NCBI GenBank assembly: GCA_029880245.1
Contig: JAOUOR010000001.1
Location: 1-64,000, forward strand
Origin: Alphaproteobacteria bacterium
Lineage (GTDB): Bacteria > Pseudomonadota > Alphaproteobacteria > Micavibrionales > Micavibrionaceae
Direction of reading: 5' to 3'
Length of the DNA: 64,000 bases
Numbering within the stretch: the first letter of the stretch is position 1; every line of letters begins with the position of its first letter. The notes under the pieces are model-generated. The model ran no database searches. It was not told where the DNA came from and was given only the letters and a program-made list of their open reading frames with translations. Of this stretch, positions 8,512 to 17,398 are shown piece by piece. The position numbers and the translations under genes are program-made.

Positions 8512-11067
8512 CTAATATAACCCGCCTGTTCCGGTAGAAACGGAATTGGGGCTGGTTTCTGTTCTGGGCTGTTGTTGCGGGTTGTTTGGGTCATAGGCGT
8601 CCCCACCGCCGCCATTATTATAGTATTCATTATAATCGTAATTCATCCCATAAGAGGACATAAGCGAGATTCCACCTTCATCCAGAATATACATATCATC
8701 ACTTGGCTCTGTGCCGATGATAAAGTCTTCCCAGATAATGCGTTTATCTCCGCTGCGCGCGCGCGCTCCTGTATCGGCATTAATACGGACAGAACGCAGG
8801 CCCGCTGGTCTGCGAAACGGTGTTGGAGGATCATCGGCGAGCGCTTCTTTGATAAAGCTTTTAAAGATAGGTAAAGCTACAGAAGAGCCTGTTTCGCGGT
8901 GGCCCAATGAACGCGGCTCGTCAAAGCCCGTGAAAACACCGACGACCAGATCGGAAGAAAAGCCCATAAACCATGCATCTCGGGATTCATTTGTTGTGCC
9001 GGTTTTTCCTGCCAAAGGGCGATTAAGCTCGCGCAAGCGGACACCTGTTCCGCGCTGCACGACACCTTCCATGATTGAGACAATTTGAAAAGTTGTTCTG
9101 GGATCGGCAATTTGGGCGCGGTTATCCGGCACATCGGGGGCGGGCTGTTCCTCCCATTTTACCATGTCGCCGCAACGCAGGCATTCGCTTTTATCATGCT
9201 TGAAAATAGTTTTTCCGTGGCGGTCTTGTATACGGTCAAAAAAGGTCGGCGTGATCTTTTTACCGCCATTAACCAGCATGGCATAAGCTGTGGTAAGGCG
9301 CAGCAGAGTTGTTTCTGCAGACCCCAAAGAATTGGCGAGTAGAGGCGACATGTTATCGGTGATGCCGAAATGGTCGGAATATTTGGCAACTAGATCCATG
9401 CCCAAAAAATCAGCCAAGCGCACAGTCATCAGGTTTCGGGATTTTTCTATCCCGACGCGAATAGGTGTGGGGCCATAAAACTCATTCGAGTAATTGGTGG
9501 GTTTCCATGTTCCCGCGGTTTCGTCTTCCAGCACAAAGGGCGCGTCCAGCACAAGCGTAGCCGGAGTAAATCCCTTATCCAGCGCCGCCAGATAGACAAA
9601 GGGCTTAAAGGCCGAACCGGGCTGGCGTTTAGCCTGGGTTGCGCGATTAAACTCATCTCCTCCATATTCATAATTCCAGCCGCCTTGCATAGCCAACACG
9701 CGGCCCGTATGAGGATCAAGGGCAATCAGAGCGCCCTCAATTAAGGGGATTTGTCGCAAATGATAATGTTTTATATCGCTGCTTTCTGGGTCTTCGGAAA
9801 CTGATTTTTCCTCGACCATAATAATATCACCGATTCTTAGAACCTGTTTGACTGAGCTGATTTCCTTGCCCAGCTCATAGCCGTTATCGAAGGACTTGCG
9901 CGCCCATTTTACATCTTCCAGAGTAATCATACCCTGATCTTTATCTTTAAAACCAATAACGGCCTTGCTATCTGTGACATTCAGTACAACTGCCATATCC
10001 CAGCTGTCGAGTAAATCTTGCGGCTTGGTCATATCCGAGAGTTGTTTGCGCCAGTCATCCAGAGACTCCAGCTTTTGAAACGCTCCGCGCCAGCCATGAC
10101 GCATGTCATAATCCATAAGTCCTTCTCGAAGGGCGCGTTGCGCTATATCCTGATAGACAGGATTAACTGAAGTTCTGACGACAAGGCCACCTTGATACAG
10201 AGCGTCCTCCCCGTATATATCTTTGAGTTCACGACGGACTTCTTCGGCGAAATAAGGGGCGTCGACTTCTTGGTCAATACGTTTTTCGGCCATGATAAGG
10301 GGTTTTAATCTGGCGATTTCTGCTTCGGCCTGCGTGATATAATTATCCTCTTCCATGCGGTCTATGACATGGTTTCTGCGTTCCAGCGCCTTGTCGTGGT
10401 TTTTGACAGGGTGATAATTATTGGGCTGTTTGGGCAGTCCGGCCAAATAGGCGGCTTCGGCAGTGTCTAACTCATTAAGGGCCTTATCGAAATAATACTG
10501 AGCAGCGGCAGCAACACCATAAGCCCCCCCGCCCATATAAATCTGGTTTAGATAAAGTTCCAGAATATGATCCTTATCCATCGTTTTTGTCATGCGATAG
10601 GCCAGAATAGCTTCTTTGATTTTACGCTCATAATTAACGTCATTGGAAAAGAAAAAGTTTTTGGCCACTTGTTGTGTAATGGTCGAAGCGCCTTGAGGTC
10701 TCTTGTTTACGCCGGAAATTTTGTTTTTTGCATATTTTAGAGCTGCTCTGGTTATGGCTTTTAAATCGACACCGCTATGGTCGTAGAAATTTTTATCTTC
10801 TACGGCGATAAAGGCGTTTTTTACACGATCAGGTATAAATTCTATGGGGACGAAAATACGTTTTTCCTGAGCAAATTCTGCGAGCAGATTACCATCGCCT
10901 GCGTATAGCCGTGTAACGATGGGGGGCTCGTAATTGCGGAGCTGTGAGTAATCCGGTAGATCCTTCCCATAGTAATTCAGGACATAGAAAAATCCACACA
11001 CAGTAATAATTGCGCCGAGAAAGCCCAGTGAGAATAATCCTAAAAATCCGTACCAGAGATATTTCAT
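8512..11067 (-). CDS. mrcA: Penicillin-binding protein 1A, bifunctional peptidoglycan synthase
   Basis: This 851-aa class A PBP polymerises glycan strands and cross-links stem peptides in the periplasm. An N-terminal membrane anchor (about 5-30) precedes the glycosyltransferase domain, with catalytic Glu90 in AVEDKNFYDHSG and GASTITQQVAKNF near 126. The transpeptidase domain has Ser485 in SAFK, SRN at 543-545 and KTGTT at 688. The C-terminal tail is Gly/Asn/Gln-rich and probably disordered. The start codon is directly preceded by one of the structured repeats (11069) with no visible Shine-Dalgarno sequence in between. Confidence 0.95.
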   Translation of the reverse strand: MKYLWYGFLGLFSLGFLGAIITVCGFFYVLNYYGKDLPDYSQLRNYEPPIVTRLYAGDGNLLAEFAQEKRIFVPIEFIPDRVKNAFIAVEDKNFYDHSGVDLKAITRAALKYAKNKISGVNKRPQGASTITQQVAKNFFFSNDVNYERKIKEAILAYRMTKTMDKDHILELYLNQIYMGGGAYGVAAAAQYYFDKALNELDTAEAAYLAGLPKQPNNYHPVKNHDKALERRNHVIDRMEEDNYITQAEAEIARLKPLIMAEKRIDQEVDAPYFAEEVRRELKDIYGEDALYQGGLVVRTSVNPVYQDIAQRALREGLMDYDMRHGWRGAFQKLESLDDWRKQLSDMTKPQDLLDSWDMAVVLNVTDSKAVIGFKDKDQGMITLEDVKWARKSFDNGYELGKEISSVKQVLRIGDIIMVEEKSVSEDPESSDIKHYHLRQIPLIEGALIALDPHTGRVLAMQGGWNYEYGGDEFNRATQAKRQPGSAFKPFVYLAALDKGFTPATLVLDAPFVLEDETAGTWKPTNYSNEFYGPTPIRVGIEKSRNLMTVRLADFLGMDLVAKYSDHFGITDNMSPLLANSLGSAETTLLRLTTAYAMLVNGGKKITPTFFDRIQDRHGKTIFKHDKSECLRCGDMVKWEEQPAPDVPDNRAQIADPRTTFQIVSIMEGVVQRGTGVRLRELNRPLAGKTGTTNESRDAWFMGFSSDLVVGVFTGFDEPRSLGHRETGSSVALPIFKSFIKEALADDPPTPFRRPAGLRSVRINADTGARARSGDKRIIWEDFIIGTEPSDDMYILDEGGISLMSSYGMNYDYNEYYNNGGGGDAYDPNNPQQQPRTETSPNSVSTGTGGLY

Positions 11068-11068
11068 T

Positions 11069-11171
11069 TAGCCACTTTTCATTTTTATCCGGATCAGCGT
11101 TATTCGCTCCTGGCCTAGTTTTCTAGGCTTCGTCGCTCATGCCGTGTCCGGCCAAAAAGCAAAAGCGACTA
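11069..11171 (+). repeat. Structured hairpin repeat, copy A
   Basis: An imperfect palindrome of about 103 bp running from TAGCC to CGACTA. Outer arms carry CATTT on the left and AAAAGC on the right. The middle stem is CCGGA/TCCGG and the apical hairpin is CCTAG-TTTT-CTAGG. Internal loops read CGTTATTCG and TCGTCGCTCATGCC. It occupies the leader of mrcA, ending 1 nt from its start codon. It also covers the first part of the longer reading frame that could be assigned to the acetyltransferase to the right. Confidence 0.85.
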
Positions 11172-11315
11172 AATAACTTTTGTGATGGTTGTAGTAAGTC
11201 TTTTACTTATGCTTCGCAAGGTATCATTTTTAGAGAAGCGCAGACAAGGGGAAAGGTTGGCTATGTTGTGCTTTTGCCCTTTTCATCTGTGGATGGATAT
11301 TTTATTCATAGTTCT

Positions 11316-11750
11316 ATGATTAGAAAACCAGAGACAATGGCTGAGCAAGATAAAGCTTATGATCTTATTTGCCAGCTTCATCATTTCTTGTCCTATCCTG
11401 TTTTGGAAAAACCCGAATATGACAGACGTTTGAAGTTTGCAAGTGAAGGTGGATATGAGCAATATTTGCTTTTTGATGAGGCAGATATTGTTGTTGGCCT
11501 TATTGGCTTAAGGGTGCTCAATGACTTGTTGCGCCCGAGACGCTTGTTTATTGATGATCTTGTTATTGATGCGCAGCATAGAGGTAAAGGCTATAGCACC
11601 GTTTTACTGGATTTTGCTTTTGATATGGCAAAAGAAAAATGTTGTGTGCGTGTTGATCTGGAGGCAGCACTGAAAAATGATAGGGCTATTGCTGTATATG
11701 AAAAGAAGGCTTTTGAAAAAGCGGCGTATTTGATGAAAAAATTTGTATGA
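11316..11750 (+). CDS. GNAT-family N-acetyltransferase
   Basis: The 144-aa protein from the ATG at 11316 has the GNAT acetyl-CoA-binding signature (DDLVIDAQHRGKGYSTVLL) and a C-terminal YEKKAFEKA segment typical of small-molecule or peptide acetyltransferases. The frame is open further upstream to 11139, but that part lies inside structured repeat A and is Cys-rich, so the downstream start is preferred; an ATG at 11337 is also possible. No Shine-Dalgarno is obvious. Substrate unknown. Confidence 0.75.
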   Translation: MIRKPETMAEQDKAYDLICQLHHFLSYPVLEKPEYDRRLKFASEGGYEQYLLFDEADIVVGLIGLRVLNDLLRPRRLFIDDLVIDAQHRGKGYSTVLLDFAFDMAKEKCCVRVDLEAALKNDRAIAVYEKKAFEKAAYLMKKFV

Positions 11751-12251
11751 AGAAAAAAATTGTAAAAAATGAAAATAACAATTGACCCAAGAATCAATTT
11801 ATGAGATTCTTAGATCATAAAGAAGGTAGCAACTGTTACCGAGAATTTTCCAAAAGGGCGGGTTAATACCTGCCTTTTCCGTTTCCACTATTATTTCTTT
11901 CGTCGTAATAGTGTAATTCTGCCAGTTTCATATCAAAAAACTAAAAGCACAATACTCGAAAGTATAAGTTTCAGTTAGGATACAAACTAGTGGTAGCCAA
12001 TTCCCGAAAACATCATTCACAAAATGCCGTGAGACATCTAAGAATATTAGTTTTCGTCTGTACTGCCCGATTTTAAGGTTTGACAGGACCAGCCGATCCC
12101 CAAACACTTAGCGCAGTTTTTACACCTAACTTCGTGTTTTCAAACAATAAAACGGTAACAGTTGCTATGAGAGTTAAGCTATACCGATTCGTTTTTTTTG
12201 GCAATATACTTTTCCACAAAAAAACAAAAAAATAATTTTTCTGAGATTTTT
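11751..12251. other. 500-bp noncoding stretch with a 14-bp long-range inverted repeat
   Basis: No convincing reading frame is present. An exact 14-bp inverted repeat (TAGCAACTGTTACC at 11827-11840 and its complement at 12154-12167) brackets about 313 bp. A terminator-like hairpin lies just after the left arm. A TTGACC hexamer near 11782 with GATTCT 17 nt further on could be a promoter reading right into the left arm. The right end, before mlaF, is A/T-rich with long T and A runs. It could hold a small RNA or the remnant of a mobile element. I do not recognise RNase P RNA, tmRNA, SRP RNA or 6S RNA here. Confidence 0.5.
11853..11878 (+). terminator. Terminator-like hairpin in the 11.8-kb gap
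   Basis: AAAGGGCGGGT and ACCTGCCTTTT form an 11-bp stem with G-U pairs and a TAAT loop. The T-run is short and both strands could use it. It would end a transcript of about 65 nt from the possible promoter at 11782, or transcription from the acetyltransferase gene. Confidence 0.5.
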
Positions 12252-13049
12252 TTATAAAATTCGGCGGGTAATCGGGCCTTCGGCGCGGCCATGGATAAAT
12301 TGCTCGACATATTCATTACCCGAATGATCAAGGGTATCAACAGGGCCCTTCCAGACGATTTTCCCTTCCCAGATCATCGCAACATAATCCGCGATCTTGC
12401 GTACGCTGGCCATATCATGGGTAATAGTCAGGGCTGTGGCGCCTAGACCTTGTACACTGTCAATGATCAGATTATTGATGACATCGGCCATAATGGGATC
12501 AAGTCCTGTGGTGGGTTCGTCAAAAAAAATGACTTCAGGGGATGTTGCTACGGCGCGCGCAAGACCAACCCGTTTTTGCATACCGCCTGAAAGTTCCGCG
12601 GGGTAGAGATTCGCAACGTCTTCTTTTAGGCCCACAGCCTTGATTTTTTCAATGGCTATTTTTCGGGCTTCTTTTTTATTCATACCCTGTCCTTGCACAA
12701 GGCCAAAGGCAACATTTTCCCAGATTCGCAGCGAATCGAAAAGGGCTGCGCCTTGAAAGAGCATGCCGAATTTATGCATAAGCTGGCTGCGTTGTTTGAT
12801 AGAAAACTTTGTTGTCTCTTCTTCATCAATTAGAATTGATCCACTATCAGGGGTCATTAGGCCGAGAATGCATTTGAGCATAACTGATTTTCCTGTGCCT
12901 GAAGAACCAATTACGACCAGAGATTTTCCTTCCGGCACGTCCAGATCAAGGTTGCTTAGCACATGATTTGAGCCAAAGGCTTTGCTTACGCCGCGAAGGG
13001 AGATTTTTGCTTTTGGCTCTGGTTCAATTTTTATAGCGGCTTGAGTCAT
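12252..13049 (-). CDS. mlaF: ABC transporter ATPase, MlaF-like
   Basis: The ATPase subunit of the MCE-type lipid transporter that moves phospholipids between outer and inner membranes. This 265-aa protein has Walker A (GSSGTGKS near 53), the ABC signature (LSGGMQKRVGLARA), Walker B (VIFFDEPTTGLDP) and the switch histidine (ITHD). Its start overlaps the stop of the permease gene by 4 nt (ATGA), so the two are coupled. The MlaD-type substrate-binding gene, usually next, is absent from the window. Confidence 0.9.
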   Translation of the reverse strand: MTQAAIKIEPEPKAKISLRGVSKAFGSNHVLSNLDLDVPEGKSLVVIGSSGTGKSVMLKCILGLMTPDSGSILIDEEETTKFSIKQRSQLMHKFGMLFQGAALFDSLRIWENVAFGLVQGQGMNKKEARKIAIEKIKAVGLKEDVANLYPAELSGGMQKRVGLARAVATSPEVIFFDEPTTGLDPIMADVINNLIIDSVQGLGATALTITHDMASVRKIADYVAMIWEGKIVWKGPVDTLDHSGNEYVEQFIHGRAEGPITRRIL

Positions 13050-13873
13050 GAGAAAAAGATTTGCGTTATAATATAGTTGAAGATCAGGATTAGAATCGAA
13101 GCCGACACAACGGCGTTTGTTGTGGCTGCGCCTACACCTTGAGCGCCTCTGCCTGAATTAAAGCCGTGATAACAACCCATAATCGAGACGATAAAGCCGA
13201 AGACTGCGGCTTTGACAAGGCCGGAGATCACATCAATATCCTCAAGTGTTTTCCAGGTTTGCTCCATATAGGGGCCGGGGCTAAAGCCCAGATTATAGAC
13301 TGAAACCAGATAGCCGCCGAATACACCGATAATATCGCCGATCAGTACCAAAACAGGCAGCATAAAGGTTGCGGCGATAACACGCGGAGCGATGAGATAT
13401 TTATACGGGTTTACAGAAAGTGTTCTCAGGGCATCAATTTGCTCGGTTACGCGCATTGTGCCAATTTCAGCGGCTATGGCTGCGCCGACGCGTCCGGCGA
13501 CCATAAGTCCGGCAAGGACGGGGGCCAGTTCCCGTGTGACGGAGAGAACAACAACGCCTGCAATGGCACTTTCGGCATTAAACCGGGCCATGCCTGTATA
13601 GCTTTGGAGGGCCAGAACCATGCCTGTAAAAAGGGCTGTCAGTCCGACAACGGGCAAAGAAAAATATCCGATATCAATAAGTTGGCGACCAAGCTGCGCC
13701 GGAAAAAAAGGCGGCAGGAAACAATTTTTGACACTGCGATAGGTGAAATCTGTCAGGCGTCCCAGAGCGGCCAGAAAATTAAGGGTTCCCGCGCCGATAT
13801 TACCGAAAATATCCAAAATTATAGTTAGCGGATTAAAACGGCTATGTTTCGTTTGTGTTGTGACCTGAGACAT
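13046..13873 (-). CDS. mlaE: MCE-type lipid ABC transporter permease, MlaE-like
   Basis: A 275-aa inner-membrane permease with about five to six hydrophobic segments. It carries the hallmark stretch of the MlaE family: VVLSVTRELAPVLAGLMVAGRVGAA, followed by GTMRVTEQIDAL, the coupling region to the ATPase. It is the first gene of the mlaEF pair, and its stop overlaps the mlaF start. It is the likely partner of MlaF in outer-membrane lipid homeostasis. Confidence 0.92.
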   Translation of the reverse strand: MSQVTTQTKHSRFNPLTIILDIFGNIGAGTLNFLAALGRLTDFTYRSVKNCFLPPFFPAQLGRQLIDIGYFSLPVVGLTALFTGMVLALQSYTGMARFNAESAIAGVVVLSVTRELAPVLAGLMVAGRVGAAIAAEIGTMRVTEQIDALRTLSVNPYKYLIAPRVIAATFMLPVLVLIGDIIGVFGGYLVSVYNLGFSPGPYMEQTWKTLEDIDVISGLVKAAVFGFIVSIMGCYHGFNSGRGAQGVGAATTNAVVSASILILIFNYIITQIFFS

Positions 13874-13935
13874 TTTTATCCATATTTTCTTCTAGAGACT
13901 GGAAAACATAGCAATAAAACTCTACTCTCGTCTAT

Positions 13936-14616
13936 ATGTGTGAAAAAATAAAAACCATAATATCCCCCGATGATCTGGTGTGTATGAACAAATATGCAGG
14001 GGCTTGCCATTTTCGCGTCGAACTTGCCTATGCGCGCATCGATAATCTGCTTTTCGGGGAGCGGATTTATCGAAGTGATGCTGCGCTATATCTGCATAGG
14101 GATTTGGCAGATGTGGTTCGGGCGGCTGCCCGTCACTGTTTCGAGGCACATAATTTGCGTTTTGTGCTTTATGACGGGCTACGCACTTATGAGGCGCAGG
14201 AGCGTATGATGGAAACGCGGCGCGTCAAAGATAATCCGAATTGGCTCGAGGAGCCGCGGCTTCTTTCCCCGCCCGGAAGTGGCGGGCATCCAAGGGGAAT
14301 GGCGATAGATATTGGGCTGGAGACGCTGGAAGGCAAGCTTTTGGATATGGGCACTCCCTTTGATTATCTGGCAGAAAATCCGGCTCCTGAGCATAATCCG
14401 GCGCATCGTTTATATCAAAATCATCCTGATGAAGTGTATAGGAACAGAGCAATATTGGATGAGGCCATAGCCTTTGGCTCGACTGGGCTTGGCGTGCCGA
14501 TTTTCCCCTTGCCGCAGGAATGGTGGGATTACAGGTTGCCCGTGGATGTTTTTAGTCAATACGCACCCCTACATGAGGGTGATTTGTATGATGATATGAA
14601 ACTACTTGATGTATGA
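13936..14616 (+). CDS. D-alanyl-D-alanine dipeptidase family protein (VanX/DdpX, M15D)
   Basis: The family hydrolyses D-Ala-D-Ala. Two zinc-ligand positions are visible: His118 and Asp125 in GGHPRGMAIDIG. The catalytic Glu195 lies in EWWDY. In VanX the corresponding motif is EWWHF, with its His as third zinc ligand; here that residue is Asp198. The enzyme may use Asp as ligand or have altered activity. The 3' end overlaps the convergent alr gene by 15 nt, which pairs a D-Ala dipeptidase with an alanine racemase. No Shine-Dalgarno at the chosen ATG; 13984 is an alternative start. Confidence 0.78.
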   Translation: MCEKIKTIISPDDLVCMNKYAGACHFRVELAYARIDNLLFGERIYRSDAALYLHRDLADVVRAAARHCFEAHNLRFVLYDGLRTYEAQERMMETRRVKDNPNWLEEPRLLSPPGSGGHPRGMAIDIGLETLEGKLLDMGTPFDYLAENPAPEHNPAHRLYQNHPDEVYRNRAILDEAIAFGSTGLGVPIFPLPQEWWDYRLPVDVFSQYAPLHEGDLYDDMKLLDV

Positions 14617-15699
14617 GCGTTTGTAACGCGGCCCCAAACTGGTCAGGATTTCATAGGAGATTGTGCCGGCGTCTTTCGCCAGAGTGTCAACAGATTGATT
14701 GGGACCCAATGCCTCAATCATGTCATAGGGCTTGGGGTAATCGCGTTCCGGCACATTTTCAAGATCGCAGATTACTGTATCCATGGAAACGCGGCCGCGA
14801 ATAGGAAGAGCATAATTTTTCCAAAAAAGCTTTCCTTTATTGCTTAAGGATCTAAAAAAGCCGTCGGCGTAACCAAGATTTACTGTGACGAGCGCCGTAT
14901 CATTTTTGAAGCAATACGTTTCGTTATATCCGCATGTCTCGTTTTTTTTCACATTCTTGATCTGTAGCGCTGGGACGGACAGCTTTGCCACAGCTTTCAT
15001 CGGGTTTGTGGTTTCTGGTGTTGGATTTCCACCATATATCGCAATTCCAGGGCGGGTTATATCTAAATGGTACTCGGTGTCCCGAAATATGCCACTGGAG
15101 TTGCATAGCGATGATTTTACATTTAAGTAGGTGTGATATATCCTTTTAAATTTCTCGTACTGTAATCTTGTGGATGGATTTCCAGCTTCGTCGGAGCTTG
15201 CAAAATGGCTCATGAAAAAATCAATCTCAAGGGGCTCCAGTATGTCGTGATTATGATCAAGAATAAATGTTTCCTCATCATTTAGGCCCAGCCTGTTCAT
15301 ACCTGTATCAAAATGGATGACAGTAGGCAGTTTCTTTTCCTGCAGCCGTGCATCATGTGTATAAGCCGCAATATCAGACAGGGAATTGAGAACTGGAATG
15401 AGGTTAAATGCTTTGTATTCTGAGGATTTTGGGACAAAGCCGTTTAAAATATAAATCATGGCATCGGGCAGAATTTTGCGAAGATTGATGCCTTCTTCGA
15501 GTGTGGACACAAAAAACCGTCTTGCGCCTTTTTCAAACAGAGCGGGAGCAACGTGCTGTGTGCCAGTCCCGTAAGCATTCGCCTTAACAGATACGCCCGT
15601 CTCGCAGGACTTTGCGCTTAAGGAGTCCAAATGGCGGTAATTCTCTTGCAGAGCTTTGAGATCGATTTGTAATTCACCAGATAGAGCCATAACATCCAT
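14602..15699 (-). CDS. alr: Alanine racemase
   Basis: This PLP enzyme makes D-alanine for peptidoglycan. The 365-aa protein has the N-terminal barrel with the PLP lysine in VSVKANAYGTG (about residue 38), the RPGIAIYG segment, and the C-terminal domain with GRVSMDTVICDL. It lies downstream of dnaB on the same strand, the usual alphaproteobacterial order, but 109 nt away with a twin-hairpin repeat between them. It is convergent with the dipeptidase gene. Confidence 0.92.
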   Translation of the reverse strand: MDVMALSGELQIDLKALQENYRHLDSLSAKSCETGVSVKANAYGTGTQHVAPALFEKGARRFFVSTLEEGINLRKILPDAMIYILNGFVPKSSEYKAFNLIPVLNSLSDIAAYTHDARLQEKKLPTVIHFDTGMNRLGLNDEETFILDHNHDILEPLEIDFFMSHFASSDEAGNPSTRLQYEKFKRIYHTYLNVKSSLCNSSGIFRDTEYHLDITRPGIAIYGGNPTPETTNPMKAVAKLSVPALQIKNVKKNETCGYNETYCFKNDTALVTVNLGYADGFFRSLSNKGKLFWKNYALPIRGRVSMDTVICDLENVPERDYPKPYDMIEALGPNQSVDTLAKDAGTISYEILTSLGPRYKRSYIK

Positions 15700-15713
15700 A
15701 TTCCTATTTAAAT

Positions 15714-15777
15714 CGTCATTGCACGCCTTGTGCGTGCAATCTGGGTATGGATTACACGGACGAGCCGTGTAATGACG
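15714..15777. repeat. Twin-hairpin palindromic repeat
   Basis: CGTC and GACG flank two perfect hairpins. The first has arms ATTGCACG/CGTGCAAT with a 7-nt loop; the second has arms ATTACACGG/CCGTGTAAT with loop ACGAG. It lies between dnaB and alr. A related, longer and less regular copy is at 33263. Confidence 0.8.
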
Positions 15778-15808
15778 TTATCTTATCTTAGTAAAACTTG
15801 CCACAGTC

Positions 15809-17320
15809 CTAATCAAAAACATTTGTGTGATGTTCGTCCAGATCGCTAAATCTTGTAACATGCGGGTCAAAGTGCATGCGTATTGTGCCGATCGGGCCAT
15901 GACGGGCTTTGGACACGATACATTCGCCTATATTATGGGCGCGATCCATACGTTCTTGCCATTGCAGGTGTTTGTCAGTACCGACTTCGGGTTCGGTTCG
16001 GGAAAGATAATATTCCTCACGGTAGACGAACATGACGACGTCGGAATCCTGTTCAATCGATCCTGATTCCCTGAGATCCGAGAGAAGCGGGCGTTTATCT
16101 TCACGTTGCTCGACGTTACGGGAAAGCTGTGAAAGGGCAAGAACCGGAATTTCAAGTTCCTTAGCAATGGCTTTAAGGCCGCGTGTGATTTCAGAAATTT
16201 CAAGGACGCGGTTTTCCGTAGACTGGCGTGATCCTGTGCCGCGCAAGAGCTGGAGGTAGTCAATCACCAGTAGATCAAGCCCGTGTTGGCGTTTCAGTCT
16301 TCGCGCCCGGGTGCGTACCGCGCCTATGGTCAAAGATGGTGTATCATCAATATAAAGCGGCACTTGAGAAAGTTTTTGGCTGGCTTGCACAAAGGCCTGA
16401 AAATCATTTTCCTTGATATTGCCTTTTTTGATTGCGTGACCGGAGATATTGGCGACATCGGCTAAAATACGTGTGGCAAGCTGGTCAGAGGACATCTCCA
16501 GTGAAAAGAAACCCACGCGCCCGCCTTCTTTTCCGCCTGTTTCCGCATAGCGCGCAGCAGCGTTATAAGCAATATTTGTGGCCAAAGCCGTTTTACCCAT
16601 GGAAGGGCGTCCGGCCAGAATAATAAGGTCTGAGGGATGAAGTCCGCTGAGTTGTTTGTCCATATCGCGTAAGCCAGTGGTAACGCCTGTTACGCCGCCT
16701 TGGGTTTTGAAGGCTTTTTCGGCAATTTCTATAGATACCAGAACAGAATCGCGCAAAGACACGAAACCCTTACTGGATATATCTCCGCTTTCGGCCAAAG
16801 CAAACAGCTTTGATTCTGCCATTTCTATGGTGCTTGTCGCATGTCCGTCCAATTTGAGATCATGGGCCTCGTTAACGATATCCTCGCCCAGATTAACCAA
16901 AGCGCGGCGCAGGGCCAGTTCATGAATGGTCTCGGCGTAATCTTTAACGTTAATAACACTTACGACACTGGCGGCCAGATCGGCGAGATAGCCGGCTTTT
17001 CCAAGGTCTTCAAGGTCCTTGTCTTTTTCAAAATATCCTTTGAGTGTGACCGGAGAAGCGCTTTGCCCGCGATCAATGAACTGGCTTATGGCGGTAAAGA
17101 TTCGCTGATGTACGGGGTGATAAAAATGCTCGGTTCTTAAGAGATCGCCAATTTTTTCATATGATCCGTTATTGACCAGAAGTGCGCCCAGCAAACCTTG
17201 CTCGGCTTCCAGATTATGGGGCATCTCACGATAATGAGGGCTATTTTGCCCATCGGCATGTATGCCGTTCTGGTTGGTCGTGTTCGCCTGAATGTCTTGA
17301 AAACTTACTGCTTGCGTCAT
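15809..17320 (-). CDS. dnaB: Replicative DNA helicase
   Basis: DnaB unwinds DNA ahead of the replisome. The 503-aa protein has the N-terminal primase-interaction domain (PHNLEAEQGLLGALL), the RecA-like core with Walker A (GRPSMGKTALATNIA), Walker B (LLVIDYLQLL), and the EREIS-type DNA-binding region ending in SRNVEQREDKRPLLSDLRESG. No intein is present. The ATG is immediately preceded by a run of eight T on the coding strand, which belongs to the rplI terminator hairpin; there is no Shine-Dalgarno site. Confidence 0.96.
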   Translation of the reverse strand: MTQAVSFQDIQANTTNQNGIHADGQNSPHYREMPHNLEAEQGLLGALLVNNGSYEKIGDLLRTEHFYHPVHQRIFTAISQFIDRGQSASPVTLKGYFEKDKDLEDLGKAGYLADLAASVVSVINVKDYAETIHELALRRALVNLGEDIVNEAHDLKLDGHATSTIEMAESKLFALAESGDISSKGFVSLRDSVLVSIEIAEKAFKTQGGVTGVTTGLRDMDKQLSGLHPSDLIILAGRPSMGKTALATNIAYNAAARYAETGGKEGGRVGFFSLEMSSDQLATRILADVANISGHAIKKGNIKENDFQAFVQASQKLSQVPLYIDDTPSLTIGAVRTRARRLKRQHGLDLLVIDYLQLLRGTGSRQSTENRVLEISEITRGLKAIAKELEIPVLALSQLSRNVEQREDKRPLLSDLRESGSIEQDSDVVMFVYREEYYLSRTEPEVGTDKHLQWQERMDRAHNIGECIVSKARHGPIGTIRMHFDPHVTRFSDLDEHHTNVFD

Positions 17321-17359
17321 AAAAAAAAGCTAGCATAAGGAATCGACCCTGCGCTAGCT
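17321..17359 (-). terminator. Rho-independent terminator between rplI and dnaB
   Basis: On the minus strand AGCTAGC and GCTAGCT form a perfect 7-bp stem around an 18-nt loop, followed at once by eight T. The last T abuts the dnaB ATG. It should end most transcription from rpsF-rpsR-rplI; read-through or a promoter inside the hairpin region would be needed for dnaB. Confidence 0.75.
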
Positions 17360-17398
17360 GTAAAAAATTTTATGATTGTGAATAACGGGGATGAAACC

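Noticed and set aside
11139..11315. N-terminal extension of the acetyltransferase frame.
   Set aside because: It lies largely in structured repeat copy A, is rich in Cys and Ser and does not fit the GNAT fold; the ATG at 11316 starts the conserved part.
11815..12240. RNase P RNA, tmRNA, SRP RNA or 6S RNA in the 500-bp noncoding stretch.
   Set aside because: None of the signature sequences I know for these RNAs was found on either strand, so only an unidentified structured element is proposed.
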